This document shows, piece after piece, positions 36,085 through 49,790 of a DNA stretch of 64,000 bases. Origin of the DNA: Antedon bifida (Eukaryota > Echinodermata > Crinoidea > Comatulida > Antedonidae). Below the pieces are notes generated by a model. The model made no database searches and was not told where the DNA came from. It saw nothing but the letters and a program-made list of their open reading frames with translations. A program made the position numbers and the translations under genes. The stretch is from contig OY727099.1 in NCBI GenBank assembly GCA_963402885.1, positions 13,318,001 through 13,382,000 of the forward strand, given 5' to 3'. Numbering within the stretch: the first letter of the stretch is position 1; each line of letters opens with the position of its first letter.

Positions 36085-39000
36085 CTCACTGTATGTATGA
36101 CGATGCTTCTCAATTTGTTGGGGTTTTTTTGCGCTTCCTATGATGTTTCAATTCAGTTCTAAAATCTTGCATGGTTTACATTATTGTCAACAAATGACTT
36201 TAGAAATTCATAATATTTATAATTCACACCATTTATTATTATTAATATTTTTTTCAGTAGCACCCAGCTGTTTTGACAAACTTATCAATACTAGATTGAT
36301 ATTCAATGTCTGATGTGAAATTGATAATACTAATTTAATTTCCTTCAGTTTCTTCCGTATTACAATAGCATGCAAACACAATTGCCTTTGTTAAACTGTA
36401 TTTCGTTTTCAAGTTTGTATGATATGATCATTACTACAGCTGATAATCAAACCACAGTACTGTAAGGTGTCTAGAGTAGATCAATACTTTTATTAAATGA
36501 ATCAAAAACTATATAATCCAATGAACAAGGTCATGTACAGACAATACCGGCGGCTGGTGTATAAGCCCATCGGCATATACCTTTACCAAAGAGTAATGGT
36601 CATCTTAATACTATTCTCACATGGCTTCTTCAAGTCAGATGTATACTAATGTACCCTACCCTCCTCAAACAAAGTCAATAAATTAATGCAAATTTTATAA
36701 TTATTATAACAGTTACTTTTTCTCCCACTTCCCCACCCAAAATGTTATGATTTTAAATTCAAAATTACATGATTATTTTAAATTAGAGTAAAGGTTTGAT
36801 TTTTTTTTATAAAAATTAAACTGCTAAAAAAATCAAAAATTCATTGACACCATTGGCTGAGCATGTGCCTGTCTATTACACGGATGCTTAAGAACAGAAC
36901 GGATTAGTTCCGGAAAAGACTAGATTAAATCAGAGATGTGATCTTGGAATGGCAACGAACACTTATTCAATATACTGTATGAAAAAAAAAAACTAAAACA
37001 GTAACAGTTTGAAATAAGTATCTTTTCAAAGCTCCACAAATTCTACAGTTACTGTACTACCATGAAAAACTGTGAGAAAAACTTACACAAAAACTTAATA
37101 TGAGGACGTGAAAGACGTATCAATTATGAAATTTACAAAAAAATACCCGTATACTCCCAATAGGATGCGGTTTACAGTGATACCAATAGGAGTGGCGGCC
37201 TATTGATTAGTGTATTATTATTATGTAAAAGTGGTCAATATGCAGCACACTTAAACAGTGGAAACTCTCCCATAAACATCCTAAACCTCAACGGTCACTT
37301 TATGTCTAATATATGCCAAAGTTAAGTCCCAAGTACAAAACAGTCATGGGAAATTCCCTAATTTATGTAAGGTGTCTTTTACACATGATAGACACCACAA
37401 GAAAATAATAAGTCTAAAACTTTGAACCAACACATTACAATTTAATGGATCAGGTTTACAGTTAACCACTTACCTACTTGATAGGTTACATAACGTGATG
37501 GTTAGGTATACTGTTGTACATTAAATACTTTTACACCTGTTTATGATGAGTCATTTAACCAAATTAATCAACTAATAATTTTGATAAGTCTATGCCATAA
37601 TTTGATTTATGATCAGTTGTATAATAAGCAAAGCATACGGTAGCATAGCACAGTAAGTCCCATTAAATAGTCAACATTAATGTAAATCCACATTCTGGGT
37701 TAACAAATTTACAGAAATATGGAATACTAATACTAATTTTTGTACAGGTAGCCCTAATTTATTTATATAACTATTTAGATTTCAATGTTTAGGGACTGGA
37801 CTTGATTAGTTTTAGCTATTTTTTAGCCCTTCCCTTGATATACTGTAATTATTATTATTATTTGTATGTTACAATGTTTATAATTTATTCATAGGTAAAA
37901 TAAATTAAATGAAAGATGATGGTTCTGAAATTATCAAACTCATCCAAAAGGGGACGTCAAGACAAAGTATTTTACAATTGGGCTTTTTATTTTATATTGA
38001 CAGTTGAGCATTAAGATCGACAATTAAATGATTGTTCAAAAGCAGGTATCATTTTGAATATACTGTAGTTAGCAGATTCTGTTATACAGTTTATCAGCAG
38101 AAGTTTGGGGGTTAATAATTACCAAAGCTTTTAGTAAAACATTTTAAAGGTTGGAGAGGTGGACACAACATACTGTAAATCTACTGAACATGAAAGATAC
38201 ATTGTTGTACACTCTTTTTATTCTATATTACTGTATAAAGACTTTAAAAGTGCTTGCTCATATCCTATTCCATATCTTCAAAATATTATGCAAATTATAC
38301 TCAGTATGACAAACAGCTTACAAATAAATATTTAACATTCAGGATGTTTAATTTTTAACAAAGCATGGATTTACTAACTGTATACAGTACCGTATGTCAT
38401 GATCAAGGGAATCTTACATTACAATGACAGATTTTTAAATTAAAAATATTGCTCAGTAAGATGAATTTCATCTTAACGCTGCCTCCTCCAGCTAGAGAAT
38501 CAATTACCAGATTCGATCCATTTCACACGGACAGAATTATAAAAGCAACGCATCTGACATGCAATTTTCAATTTCCTTTACCTTTCCAGTCCAACCATTT
38601 TACACAAATGAATAATCATCTTGTACAGTCGTAGTATTTAACAAAGAAAATCTACACTACAAACAAATAGTCAATTAGATTATATACAGCATTGTAGTTG
38701 ATTATTAATAATATAAAGGTAGCAATCGTGCAGAATTGAAACAACAAACAATGAGAGATGAACAATGAGAACTAGCAATACATACCAGAAATATGTATTT
38801 TGCCATAGATGATGATGGATATTACTCTTGTTGAAAAACAATAATACTAATAATATTTCTAATTTAGCCACGAAGGTACAACAAATGGCACTACAGTAAT
38901 AACTTTTGTATGTAATATTTATTCTAACATTTTTACTATTGAAATGTGAAAATAATAAACTGTTATATAATTTAGAGAAAAGTAATCCACCATTGCGATT

Positions 39001-40658
39001 ATGTTTCAAACTAAATTTAAAAAAGTAGTGTCATTTTTAAAGATCAGAGAGCTTAAGGATATTAGATGTTAATATATATTAACGTTCTTCTCCCCTAAGG
39101 GTCACACCCATCCATTATGGGCAATTTTCTATCTACCTGTACAGTATGATAGAGGCAGTATAAAACTAGTCTGAGGTAACTCAATCTTACAAGATGTACT
39201 AGATCTCACATTGTTTACTGAGTGAAGGAAAAAACTTCTCCATTAATTAGTAATTTACTTTAGTTGTAATTTCAAAAAATAAAAAACGACTCAATAGCTT
39301 GGAAAGTAGGAACAATAACTTATAAGTGGCATCCATAATTGAAGCGTATTTATGTAATGACATGACATACGTTTCCAAAATACTGTATTATAAAAATTTT
39401 TTAAAATATGTCCATAATGAAGTGTGGATAAGTTTATGATTAATTGTATGCATGATCATAACACTATGTATAAAGGTTAAAATGTGTAAAAATCAGAAAT
39501 TAACAGAAAAAGGGTAGAAAACGGAAATTTAACGTATGGAAATTAAATGTGAATTGTAATACTGTGCGTATGAAAAAGATTGAGTGAATAAAGGTTCACA
39601 AAAGAGAAAAAATAAGTAGGAGAAAGTGTACAGTTTTCCATTATATAAATATTTGCTACTGCTCACATCCATACATGGTATATCAAAATAACCGGAATTG
39701 TACTGGGAAGGTTAAACTACATTTGAACTGCCTCTGGAGAGGGGTTTCGGATTGTTCGGGGACAGGCATATTTCCAAGTATAGTATAGTAATAAGAAATT
39801 TTAAGAAAATATTTTTTTTAAATGTACAACAGTATTTCAATTCTTTCTAGATCAGTTTTTTTTAAATTCTTTCAACAAGCTAACCATTTCTAAAGTTTTA
39901 TGAACACTACCAAACCAGCAAATATTTAAAATCTCATTCACACAGTATGGTGTCAAGCTTTTATTATTCATTTGAAACTGAAATAATCGTTTTATGTCAA
40001 TAAATGTACAGTGAAGCTAGATCAATGTAAAGGTACTGTTGAGTAAACAAATCAAACCGTTAAACTTACCGGTCACCAAAGTGCATTGTACAGAAACTAT
40101 GACAAGAAAACTGAAACTCAAAAGATGAATAAATCCTTCTTTCTAGTGAAGCTTTCCACAACTAATTATCTAATCAATTATCTCAACATTTTGCTATGTA
40201 AAATAAAAAATATTAGCATAAATATATTAACTTGTTTTCTCATAAATATTAACCGAGCATCTGATATTTGATGAGAATGTCAAAAAGACTAAGACCGTGA
40301 AATCCCTTTTGTGGAGGTTCAATTGTTAAGAATCATTGAACAGAAATAAATCTATTGTTTACGATCTTGACTGGATCATAAATGATACGTACGTTTGTAT
40401 TCAAAAACATGCTGGTGGGTTTGGGATGACCTATTTTTATGTCATGGAGATTCAATGAATGTAGATCAAGGATTAAAATTCCAGTATAGTATAGGCCTAT
40501 AGATCCTATAAAATGAATACACTTTTCTGATAAATCACAATGGATAATGGACAGAAACAGAGAAATTCTCAACAAAAATAAATATTAATATTTAAGAGTG
40601 TGAGACTGAGAGAAAGTTATCTCAATCAAAAAAACTTGAAAAAAAGGGGAAAAAATCC

Positions 40659-41035
40659 AGCACTGTGCATATCTGTGACCATCTAACACTGTGTAATAGA
40701 ACTGTGAACATACTGTAAAGGCACTGTGCACATAGCACTACAGTTATAGCACTGTACAAATAGTCATAGCACTGCGACCATTTTTAAAAGCACTGTGCAC
40801 ATAAAACTGTGAACACCTTAAAAGCACTTATATGCACATGACTATTATACACGATGATGTAAAACTAAACATCTCTCTAAATTATTATTACTGAGCACAT
40901 TAGCCCTGGTCACATAGCACTGTGAATGAACATCTCTATGCACCTACAGTACAATATGTATGTATGACTGTGCATACCTTTTATCACTGTGCACATCATG
41001 TATTACTACAGTATTAGCCCTGTTGTATTGTGCAT
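40659..41035 (+). repeat. Degenerate tandem repeat of (AG)CACTGTGCACATA
   Basis: Many imperfect units such as gcactgtgcacatag, aactgtgaacata and agcactgtacaaatag recur over nearly 380 bp with spacings of roughly 15-40 bp. The core gtgcac is palindromic. No ORF uses it. Confidence 0.6.
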
Positions 41036-41292
41036 CCTCAATGCCTACAAGACAAGGTTTTCTGCTTTTAAATGGTTCGTTCATGGTTGTTGAATAACAG
41101 AAGGGCACACTTTGAATTTCAAGTTTACATTATAAAATTTTATCTGTTGTGAAACATCATCTCCATAAATTTTAATCTTGAAAGGCCTAAAAGTATCCCT
41201 GGAACATGTACAGATAGTTGATGGGATTGACTGGCAACAAAGGATCTCAGGGATTTTGGTCCCACACAATTAGGCAGACACCATTCTTCTAA

Positions 41293-41483
41293 AGACCAAC
41301 TCAGACAGCGTCGTACGACGAGGCCTGAGAAAATGAAACATGTTTAAAGTTATCCTGACGACCTATAAACTACGCCCGACACTATGTCAAGACGACTTGT
41401 CTCGTCGCGATTAAACTCAGAGAGTACTGACAAGTCAAAACATTTTGCCAGGCCTTGTCGTACGATGCAGTCTGTGTTGGCCT
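41293..41483. mobile_element. MITE (AGGCCAACTCAGAC family), 191 bp, TAA duplication
   Basis: The ends AGACCAACTCAGACAGCGTC and the complement of the right end (AGGCCAACACAGACTGCATC) are inverted repeats that continue into GTACGAC. TAA lies on both sides (41290-41292 and 41484-41486). Another member is at 54670-54876. There is no coding capacity. Confidence 0.75.
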
Positions 41484-42879
41484 TAAGATGACAAATAGGT
41501 TTATAAGACTAGAAACCGAGAATTTCTAAAATGTATTGGTAAACAAAAACAGGTCTGTCAAGAAAGTGAATTTAAATAGCAAAAAGCATGGGGATTGGCC
41601 TGGTTCACACAGACTCCAAAACGGGATCCTAATGATTGCAGTCTGTTTGGGAACGCTCAATTTGGATAGTGCGATCCGGCTCATTGCTAGTCACCTGACC
41701 AGGTTAGGCTACCAACATCAGGAATGCTAACTGTTTTGACAATCAATCTTTGTTGTAAAATAGGAATTATAGGTAAAATGAAGTTATCTATTGCAACATA
41801 CTGTATCAGAATAATAGCTAATCATACGGTAGTAATAGTATGTGATTTTTTATTTTCAGGTATAAAAAAATTACAAAAAGCAGACAAAAGTCTGAAAATA
41901 TTGTATTACAAAGATTGAAAATGACGGATCAAAAGTAGACAAATTCACAGCAAAACTACACATAAAATTTAAACATACAGAAAGGCAGGAACAATGTGTG
42001 AACATATTAGCCTTTAGAAAGTACAGTAAATACTAATTTATTAAAAACTAAACATTTCTAAAGAATATTATTATTATACTACTTACCACACATTTCTTGA
42101 ACTTGTAAATATTTGTTTTTAAATTTTACATACCAGTATGATCATCAATAATCTATTTGAATACCATGACCTATGACCCAACGGAGCAAGGCTATAAAGT
42201 AACTGCTTTGTAACATCCTTCCTGAATAAGTGGTAGATTTGTTAGATTTCCTTAAAATTGGAGTCAAGTTACACTAAAATTTGATAAATTTTATTCTAAA
42301 AAGTCTTTGTCTTTACTCTCAGGACATTTGAATTTCCAAAAAGAAAAAACGTCCAACATAATTTACCAAAATTTAGTACTTAAAATTTAAAATAATTTGA
42401 AAACAATAACTAAGATGGACTATAACAGTAATAAACTAATAAATTAAAATGACTCTAATATTTTAAAAGCCAACCTACATTTTACTGTATGTTTTATAAT
42501 AAAAAAAACCATCTGTTGGTAGGGCGCCCAGATAAAGATACGGGATGACCAAAGCACAACTGGTACTGACCAGTTAGTTCCAACTTCCTTACTTCTACTG
42601 TAATGCAGATTGTAGTTCGTACAACTTTTAAACCAATTTTTAGTAAACTTGGTTGTACATTTTTTTTAATTTAATAATTATGGTTGTACTGTACATTTAA
42701 TGTTTATTAAAAACTGTATAGCATTTTTGTATATAGTGTTGTGGGTGGAGGAAACAAGTTTAGAAATTGAAAGCAGCAATGGGAATGAAAGTCAATAATC
42801 TGAGGTATAAGGTATACTGTAGGCCTGATGCAAGCCTACAATGATGCAGAAAGAAACATCTTAAAGTGATGAAACCGTA

Positions 42880-43240
42880 TTTATTCAAATAAACGGCAGG
42901 GGAATTTATTGTTTAAGAGGGTTTAATTAAGGGGAAGGTGGTGTTTATTCGAGAGAGGCAGTTATGTTGTTTGGTGTAATATGCTAACTTATAATCAAAT
43001 GATATCCCCTAGATATACACAACACAATTGCTAAAATACAGAAAAAAATTCTTGGTAAATTGTAGATTATGGCAGTCAATGAATTGTTCTACTGTATGTA
43101 TGTGAATGCATGTGGCAGAGAGTTTATTCATCAAGGGAATAAATAAACACCTTGGGCAAGGAGGACGTTTATTATATGATGTTCTACAGTATGGGAGGTA
43201 GGGGTGGGTTTATTCAAGGCGGGGCGTTTGTATTAACACC
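42880..43240 (+). repeat. Dispersed TTTATTCGAGGG repeat, copy 2
   Basis: It begins with atttattcaaataaacggca and ggtgtttattcgag, then cttggtaaattgtagattat and gtcaatgaattgttctact, and closes with a second ggacgtttatt and ggtttattcaagg block. Confidence 0.5.
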
Positions 43241-44799
43241 TTCATTTTTTTCTCTACGATTTATAATTTATAGCACATCTTAAATATGCTAGAACTGTGT
43301 GAGCATCTTTACTGTAGCAGACAAAAGGACTGCATAAATAATTCAAAAAATGTAACAAACACATGACAGGCTGACTGCTACCATAAAGCTACAACAAAGA
43401 ACTATTAACATTACATTGAACATTATTAGGTATGCTTCACACTTGTCAACCACATCAATCATGTTATTGTAGAAGATATCAATGACCATCAATACAGCAC
43501 AATAAACATTCCACTTTCTATAAAGTTAATGTTTATCTTACACAATAAACTTCACAAAGATGTGATAACAAATTGCTGGACATATTAACCACACCATTTG
43601 TACTCCAGAAATGATTTTTATAATGTATTTGTTTTTTAATGATCTACAGTATATTATTATTATTATTATTGAATATTCATTATTTTCAAAATACTTGTAA
43701 ATAAATGGCTTTATTTATTTATTTATTTTTCTGTTTTTTATTCTATTTTAATCTATGTTTTAATTCATCTTATTTAACTGTGTTAATTATTTTTTGTAAA
43801 AATAAACATTATATCTGTAACAGTTCAATGACCAGATAACTTCACAGAACATAGGCATGTTGAAATCCTGGTAGTGTTGACAGAAGTCAACTGTATATTT
43901 TAGGAAGAGTACTGTACAAACCTCAAAACAAACATACTCCTTGGTTTATGGTTTACAAAATTGTTTACACCTTAAATGCCAATCATGAAAGTATTCAAGA
44001 ATTCATTATGAATTACTGTAGGCAAAACTAAAAATTTGCCGGGAGTAGGTAGAAATTTAAAATCCGATCCTTGTCGCCAATGTCTTAGTATTCATCGTTT
44101 CAGCCATTTTCAGCCCACTGCAGGACGAAAGCCTCCCCAAATTGAACTCATCCTTTTCTGTCCTGTGCAGCTCTCACATAAACTCATTTCTTCTATTATC
44201 ATACTTTAATACTCTATAGTATAATTGGATGCAATAGTACTGTAGTGGCTAGTATTATTTAAAATAATGAATGTTTATGAGTGAAATGGTACAAATAATT
44301 ACATAAGGTAAAAACACAACAAATTTAACCTTCCATGTTTCGCTGAATGTGCTATTTCATTTTCCCAAATGGAAAGGTTATGATGTTGGCCAAAGAACAA
44401 CGATAATTATGACAATAATTAGCACAGTATATGAAAACACAAGTTTAATATCACATGGGTGAATGCAAATGTGTAATGATTGAACCTAGACATAAGGGTG
44501 TCAAAGACAAGTACATACCTAATAAGCAACACTGTAAGCTAATCAAGCAAGTCTAAATACACAGTAGCAACTCATATCAATTATCTCCTTTAGCCTCCTT
44601 AATAAACATGATATCCACAACAAGTTGTCAACACAACATTGATTTAACACTCTCTCACTGAATCAAAGGATCAGTGAAGTATGTGTCTATCATACAGATT
44701 AAACCAATTATGAATGTCCATCTTCTACTTCCTTATGTATACACAGTGATATTAATACTTTAGTGATAGGATTTAGCATTTGACATCGTTTGTTCTTAC

Positions 44800-44854
44800 C
44801 TGGTATGTAATGGATAAACCATATTATCATCAGAATATCATATCACTTGCTGAT
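44800..44854 (-). other. Probable 5' non-coding exon of sif
   Basis: On the minus strand a pyrimidine-rich acceptor (tttttttcttcttcag) and a consensus donor (CAG|gtaagaac) enclose 55 nt. The exon holds only short ATG-initiated frames that stop within a few codons, so it would be 5' UTR. It lies 16 kb upstream of the start-codon exon, which itself has a 5' acceptor and therefore needs at least one upstream exon. No RNA evidence is available. Confidence 0.4.
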
Positions 44855-46390
44855 CTGAAGAAGAAAAAAATACATGCTGGAATTCAGTGAATTTATTTAA
44901 ATGAGACGTAAATACATGACAACTGTTCAGGTAAAGAAATCCATCAACATGGAGTCATTCTTTTATAAAAAGCGTAAGAGACATTAATAATTACACAACC
45001 TGACTAAAAAAATAGACTGTTAAAGGTATTAGAATTCTTTAGTCATAAGACTATTTGGAATGCTGTTTTTACTCTCTTGGTCCACAAAGTGAGCTCAGAC
45101 AAACAAAACTGTACTGTAAATGTGATCAGTTTGTTCTACTTAAACATTATGCACCGAATTAAGAAAGTGAATACTGTACTACTAACATTACAGAGTTAAG
45201 ACCATACTATAATATACTGTATACTCTATGCTACAATACTACTAGGTAGCTTCTACTAGTTAAAGTTTAAAGGAATAGAAATTATGAAAAAGTAAAAAAT
45301 ATATAATAATAAACAGCATAGGATTTAAGATTATTATCAATATCATTATAGTTAAATACACTACATAAAAGGAACTGTACTTTGTAACCTTTCCTGTCAA
45401 TTTGTCTTTAAAATAGATACAAATGTACAAATATGCATTGTATAAATTGTAGCATTTGAAATCACTTTGATAGATAATGCCATAGTAATAGTTCCATTCA
45501 GTACTTTGATCTTTATCAACATTATTTTTAGCTGTAAAAGTCACGAAGATGTTCCAATTAAATATAAAGTGATAACTACACTTCATAATCAACAATTTAT
45601 AGTTCAACACATTACAAGAAGTTAACAGAAATCAGTACATTCAAGCAGGGATACCTGGTTTTATGTCTTTTCCTAGGATGTGATGGCAGTATTACTATGG
45701 CCTACTGTACAGTTGTACGGTATGGTAGACTTTAAGTGATCATCAGTAATTTTGGTGGCTATATTGACACAAGACTTTCTAAACACACCCTGTTCTACTT
45801 AAATAATTGACTGAACTCTCCCAGACAATTGAACTAATCAACAGCCTCAATTGAACAGAATTATTAAATCTATTGTTTTTTCAAATTTTATGTTTATAGA
45901 ATTATGTCAAATCTTACCCCCTGATTTGGTACTCTTTCAAAATCTCACCTTTTCGTTTCCAAGATGTCTAGCTAGCAAACATGTCCGTGTCACTTCCAAG
46001 ACGTCAATGTAATGCGTTCCTTTGCAGCTGCGTAATCACAGTTAGCAGGTGTGATAGAATCAAATGCCTTATATCATTCACAGATATTGTTCATGTCACT
46101 ATTCAAAAATAGAATCAAAACTCATAATAGTACTGTACATATTAATCACTGAATGTGCATACTGTAGCTGACATTATAGATTATTATACATTGATATAAA
46201 CTGTCATGTCTACAGAGTTCAAAACTTTCTATAATCAATTTTAGTAGGCTTGATGAAAAATTTCCTCAGCAAATACTGTAGAAACTTTCAGTAGTTTTAA
46301 ACATGTTGAGTTAAACACATATTTATTGTTTCTGAGCATGTGCAGAATTAATTTAGATTTGGAAACTTTGTACAGTACTATAGTTGCTTA

Positions 46391-46794
46391 AGGCCGGTGT
46401 ACACCGAGTAATCACACACAAAGCCAAGACAAGAATACTTGTTAATCATGGCCACGAAAGTTACGTCGCTGACACATCATCCATGTTTAGCAATTTTTTC
46501 TTCATCTGACTGATGACATCACACATAGCCCTTATGATCCTTGTGATTTGATTAGTCAGATTGAAGTGAATTTTTAGGCGAAAACAAAAAAGTTGCCCAT
46601 GGAGCAACTCTAACAAATTAACGCGCAGAGCCTTCACTAGTTCCATATTCACTGGGTTGAAGTTGAGAATGAACGACGCCTACTAGTTCGATTTGATGTT
46701 TACACTGGAATTGTCCGTCGCGACAAAATTACGGTTTGAATTGATACTTGACACATGGCTCATCGTGTGTAAATTGTTCGATGTGCACCGGCCT
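46391..46794. mobile_element. MITE with AGGCCGGTG ends, 404 bp, TTA duplication
   Basis: The left end AGGCCGGTGTACACCGAGTA and the complement of the right end (AGGCCGGTGCACATCGAACA) are inverted repeats with ACACAC next to them. TTA flanks both sides (46388-46390 and 46795-46797). It shares the AGGCC start and TTA target with the AGGCCAACTC family, so one transposase could have moved both. Confidence 0.72.
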
Positions 46795-48401
46795 TTAGCA
46801 CGTTGCGAGTACAGTATATACAGTTAGTAATGGTAGGTACTGTATGTACTGTATCGTCTCCATAATTGGTCACCATGCTTTGTTTTGACACTCGTACTGT
46901 ACAGTGGAAAACCCAAAAGAAGGGCTTTACATGCTACATTAATTTGTCAAAAATTATTATGCGACTTAAGGGGCATCCATGACTAATAAATAAAATTCAA
47001 TACTTTGAATTTAAAGTTTATCAGTAATTTTATGTGTTCATCAGAAAAAATATCAGCAAGTTTTTGCTGAATTTACAAGGATTAACCTAAATGAACTAAA
47101 CCTATCTATTGGCAGTTTGTACAACCAGGCCGAGTGATTAAAGTTGAAGCATTTGGAATTTCAATTCATAACACGTGGGAATATTTTATTTAACATTTTA
47201 AAACTATGTTACTTTACTTAATACTAGTTATGTCAGTATATCTTTAACACAAATGGCCACTAAAAATTAAATCACATGTACTAAAATATATTCAGAAATG
47301 TCATTATAAAATCATATTTTTTAAACAAAACAATTATTAAAGATGTACAGTACAATTGTCCTCCTGAAAAAAAAAACCAATTTAAACATTTATTTTTGTT
47401 GACTTGGCCATGTCGCATAATAAATATTCACTTTGACCAAACATTTGTAAAAATTAATAAAACTGTGACATCACACGTAATATTATAATTGAATACACAC
47501 AATTCCGAATGATCAGTACAGAGTAGCCATACGGTACAGGAGTATCAATATACTGTACGTTCTATCTACGAAGCTACTGTACTTCGTAGGAAAAGTTGCA
47601 GTATTTTCTTTCTGTACTGCATTCAAACTTTGCAGAATTTAAACTGAAACATGTCTACTTTCCATCGTTGGGTAATTAGCAACATTAACATTTTCAATTA
47701 TTAACATTTGAAACACTGGTCAGACAATCACTTTTACTTTCACTTAACTTTTTGAACAATGAAACTGTCTAATTCTTGAATCTTATTTTGACGTTTAAAA
47801 CTACTTCCCTGAACAAATTTTAGAGCTACTGTGCTGTTCAGGTATTAACTATGTAGAGAATAGGGACTTTTAGATTTTCACTATTGACTATGTCTTTCAT
47901 CAATGTCATTTTTATTATATGCGCAAGTCGACTGGCACGTTGACTGCCAAATTTGAAAACTTGTTCAGTGGCATTTTGCCGTTGAACTGAGTATGAGTGA
48001 ACGTATGACGTCATACCGTAACACTACAAAAGTATAATAAAATCGTGGCGGAGAATGCCTTGTGATGATTTTCTGAAAATGTAGTAAAGCAGGTATTTCA
48101 GTTGAATTATACTGTATTTAGATTACAAACTGACGTGAATTATCGTTGATGTTGTTTATTGTTTAAACCAAACACAAATAAATCTGAACGTCACCATGAG
48201 TTAGGTTATTCTTGTAAACGCAACATTTAACATTGAAATATGATGTGCATAGAAAAACAGTGATACATAAAATTACATAAAGCAAACATTGCAATGGTAA
48301 TATTACAGTATTAAAAGTATGTCACCTGGACTGCTTTCTTGGGTTTGAATCTAATAACCCTAGACATCAGTGTAAGCTTGGTTGTTTGTACATAACCGAA
48401 G

Positions 48402-49003
48402 TTTAAAGGCCAGGTGCGGGCAAAACATTTCTATTGATCATACATTCCAATAATTATCGATCTATAGTTTCCCCTATGTTTCATAATTTTTGGGATTTTA
48501 TTTGTGTTACACGAGCTTGTTGAAAATAAGCACTTTCGTATCAGTGGGGGGATAGTTCAAATTACACAGTAAAATCTCTATTCTTTTGTACACAAATTTT
48601 GTAAATAGCGAGGCATTTTAAAAAGCTATGAAAAATAAACGGTGTGGTAAAAAATGTTATCAGATGACTAAATATAGGTAATATAACTTGAATATTACAT
48701 TTCTGGTATTTTTATTCAACTTCAGATTTTTATTTTCATGCTATAGCAAAAATTATCCACCGTATATCCACCATCTTTTTTCACCTTCTAGGGAGTCACC
48801 AGACATGTTATTACATTAGGTTTCTACCTAACTACTGAAAAAAAGTCTTCGTGGTTTTTATGGAAGAATTTTGCCAAATTTTGTATTTGACCATATTAAG
48901 GGAAATTCATGTTTTTTCATCTTGATTTCTGTTACAAATATTTGATTTATGTACAATTAACCAAATATTATATTTAAAATTTATGCCTGTACCTGAGCTT
49001 TAA
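48402..49003. mobile_element. Possible MITE, about 600 bp, TTAAAG ends
   Basis: The left end TTAAAGGCCAGGTGCGGGCA resembles the complement of the right end (TTAAAGCTCAGGTACAGGCA; 16 of 20 positions agree). No second copy was seen here, and the interior is AT-rich without ORFs. The boundaries rest on this one pair. Confidence 0.4.
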
Positions 49004-49695
49004 GGGTTCCAGTCTTGAACTAACAAGAGGAACTTGTATTGTAACTTCTCAATGTAGTACTGAGTATATTCAGTACAATTATTGGCTAGGGTTGGGTACA
49101 TGTATCTTTATACTCAATACTGTATTTTTAAACTTTGCCTATTCAGTGTATTTAACTTATTTTTATAGTGGATTTTGTCAAGACATAAAATAAAAAATGT
49201 AAATGTTTTAGCTAAGATTTGCTAAGGCAAACACGTAAAACATGTTTCCCGCGACTGTGCAATTTTCCTCAAGATAATTAATCAATTACATGGATTGAAG
49301 AGTGACTGGAAAGCTCTACGTGTACTTGTACAAGACTTTAATGAGATAAAAATCTTGTACAGTTCTTACCAAATATTGAATCTTGTTATAAATGAAGTCA
49401 GAAATATCCACTTTTAGTATCTCATTACAAATAAACTGGCGTAATTTAACAAAATTCTACATTTAATAATTTCTTTTTCATTTCTTTCTTATTTATTCTG
49501 AATAAACTCAGTTGAGACAACTGATACAGTATTTGCTGTAAAGTAATAAATGCAAAGCCTTTCAGAGCTACAGTAGAGTATGACACTGACAGTAATGTTC
49601 GTAACAATATCTTGACGGTTTTTACATGCTACAGTATAATTTGCAAATGTTGTTCCTTACTTTGACTACCATAGTGTAAAAAGCATACAGGAAAT

Positions 49696-49790
49696 CAAAA
49701 TATACGGTATTTTTTATTGGCAGCAGAAAAGGGTGCCCAAAATATGGTATAAATACCATATACAGAATACTTGGCAGCAGAAACAGGGCC
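49696..49790 (-). mobile_element. Short derivative of the 22109-22955 element
   Basis: On the minus strand it starts GGCCCTGTTTCTGCTGCC, has a diverged ccatattt/accgtat core, then the internal block ACCCTTTTCTGCTGCC (one base different from 22298-22313) and AATAAAAAATACCGTAT. It thus keeps one terminus and the internal TIR-like block of the larger element with most of the middle deleted. Confidence 0.6.

Larger units (their letters stand above)
28867..44799. other. Non-coding DNA upstream of the sif start exon (probable 5' UTR intron)
   Basis: 16 kb with MITEs, the SINE, the 182-bp duplication and the CACTGTGCA tract. Between these (for example 32983-35755, 36085-40658, 43241-44799) I see no gene. 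Confidence 0.5.

Noticed and set aside
43640-43760. CRISPR-like or regulatory array from attattatt and tttatttattt runs
   Set aside because: Simple microsatellites in a eukaryotic AT-rich background; no spacer structure.
45260-45610. 116-codon minus-strand ORF
   Set aside because: Tyr/Ile/Phe/Asn-rich translation of plain AT-rich DNA; no domain, no splice context.
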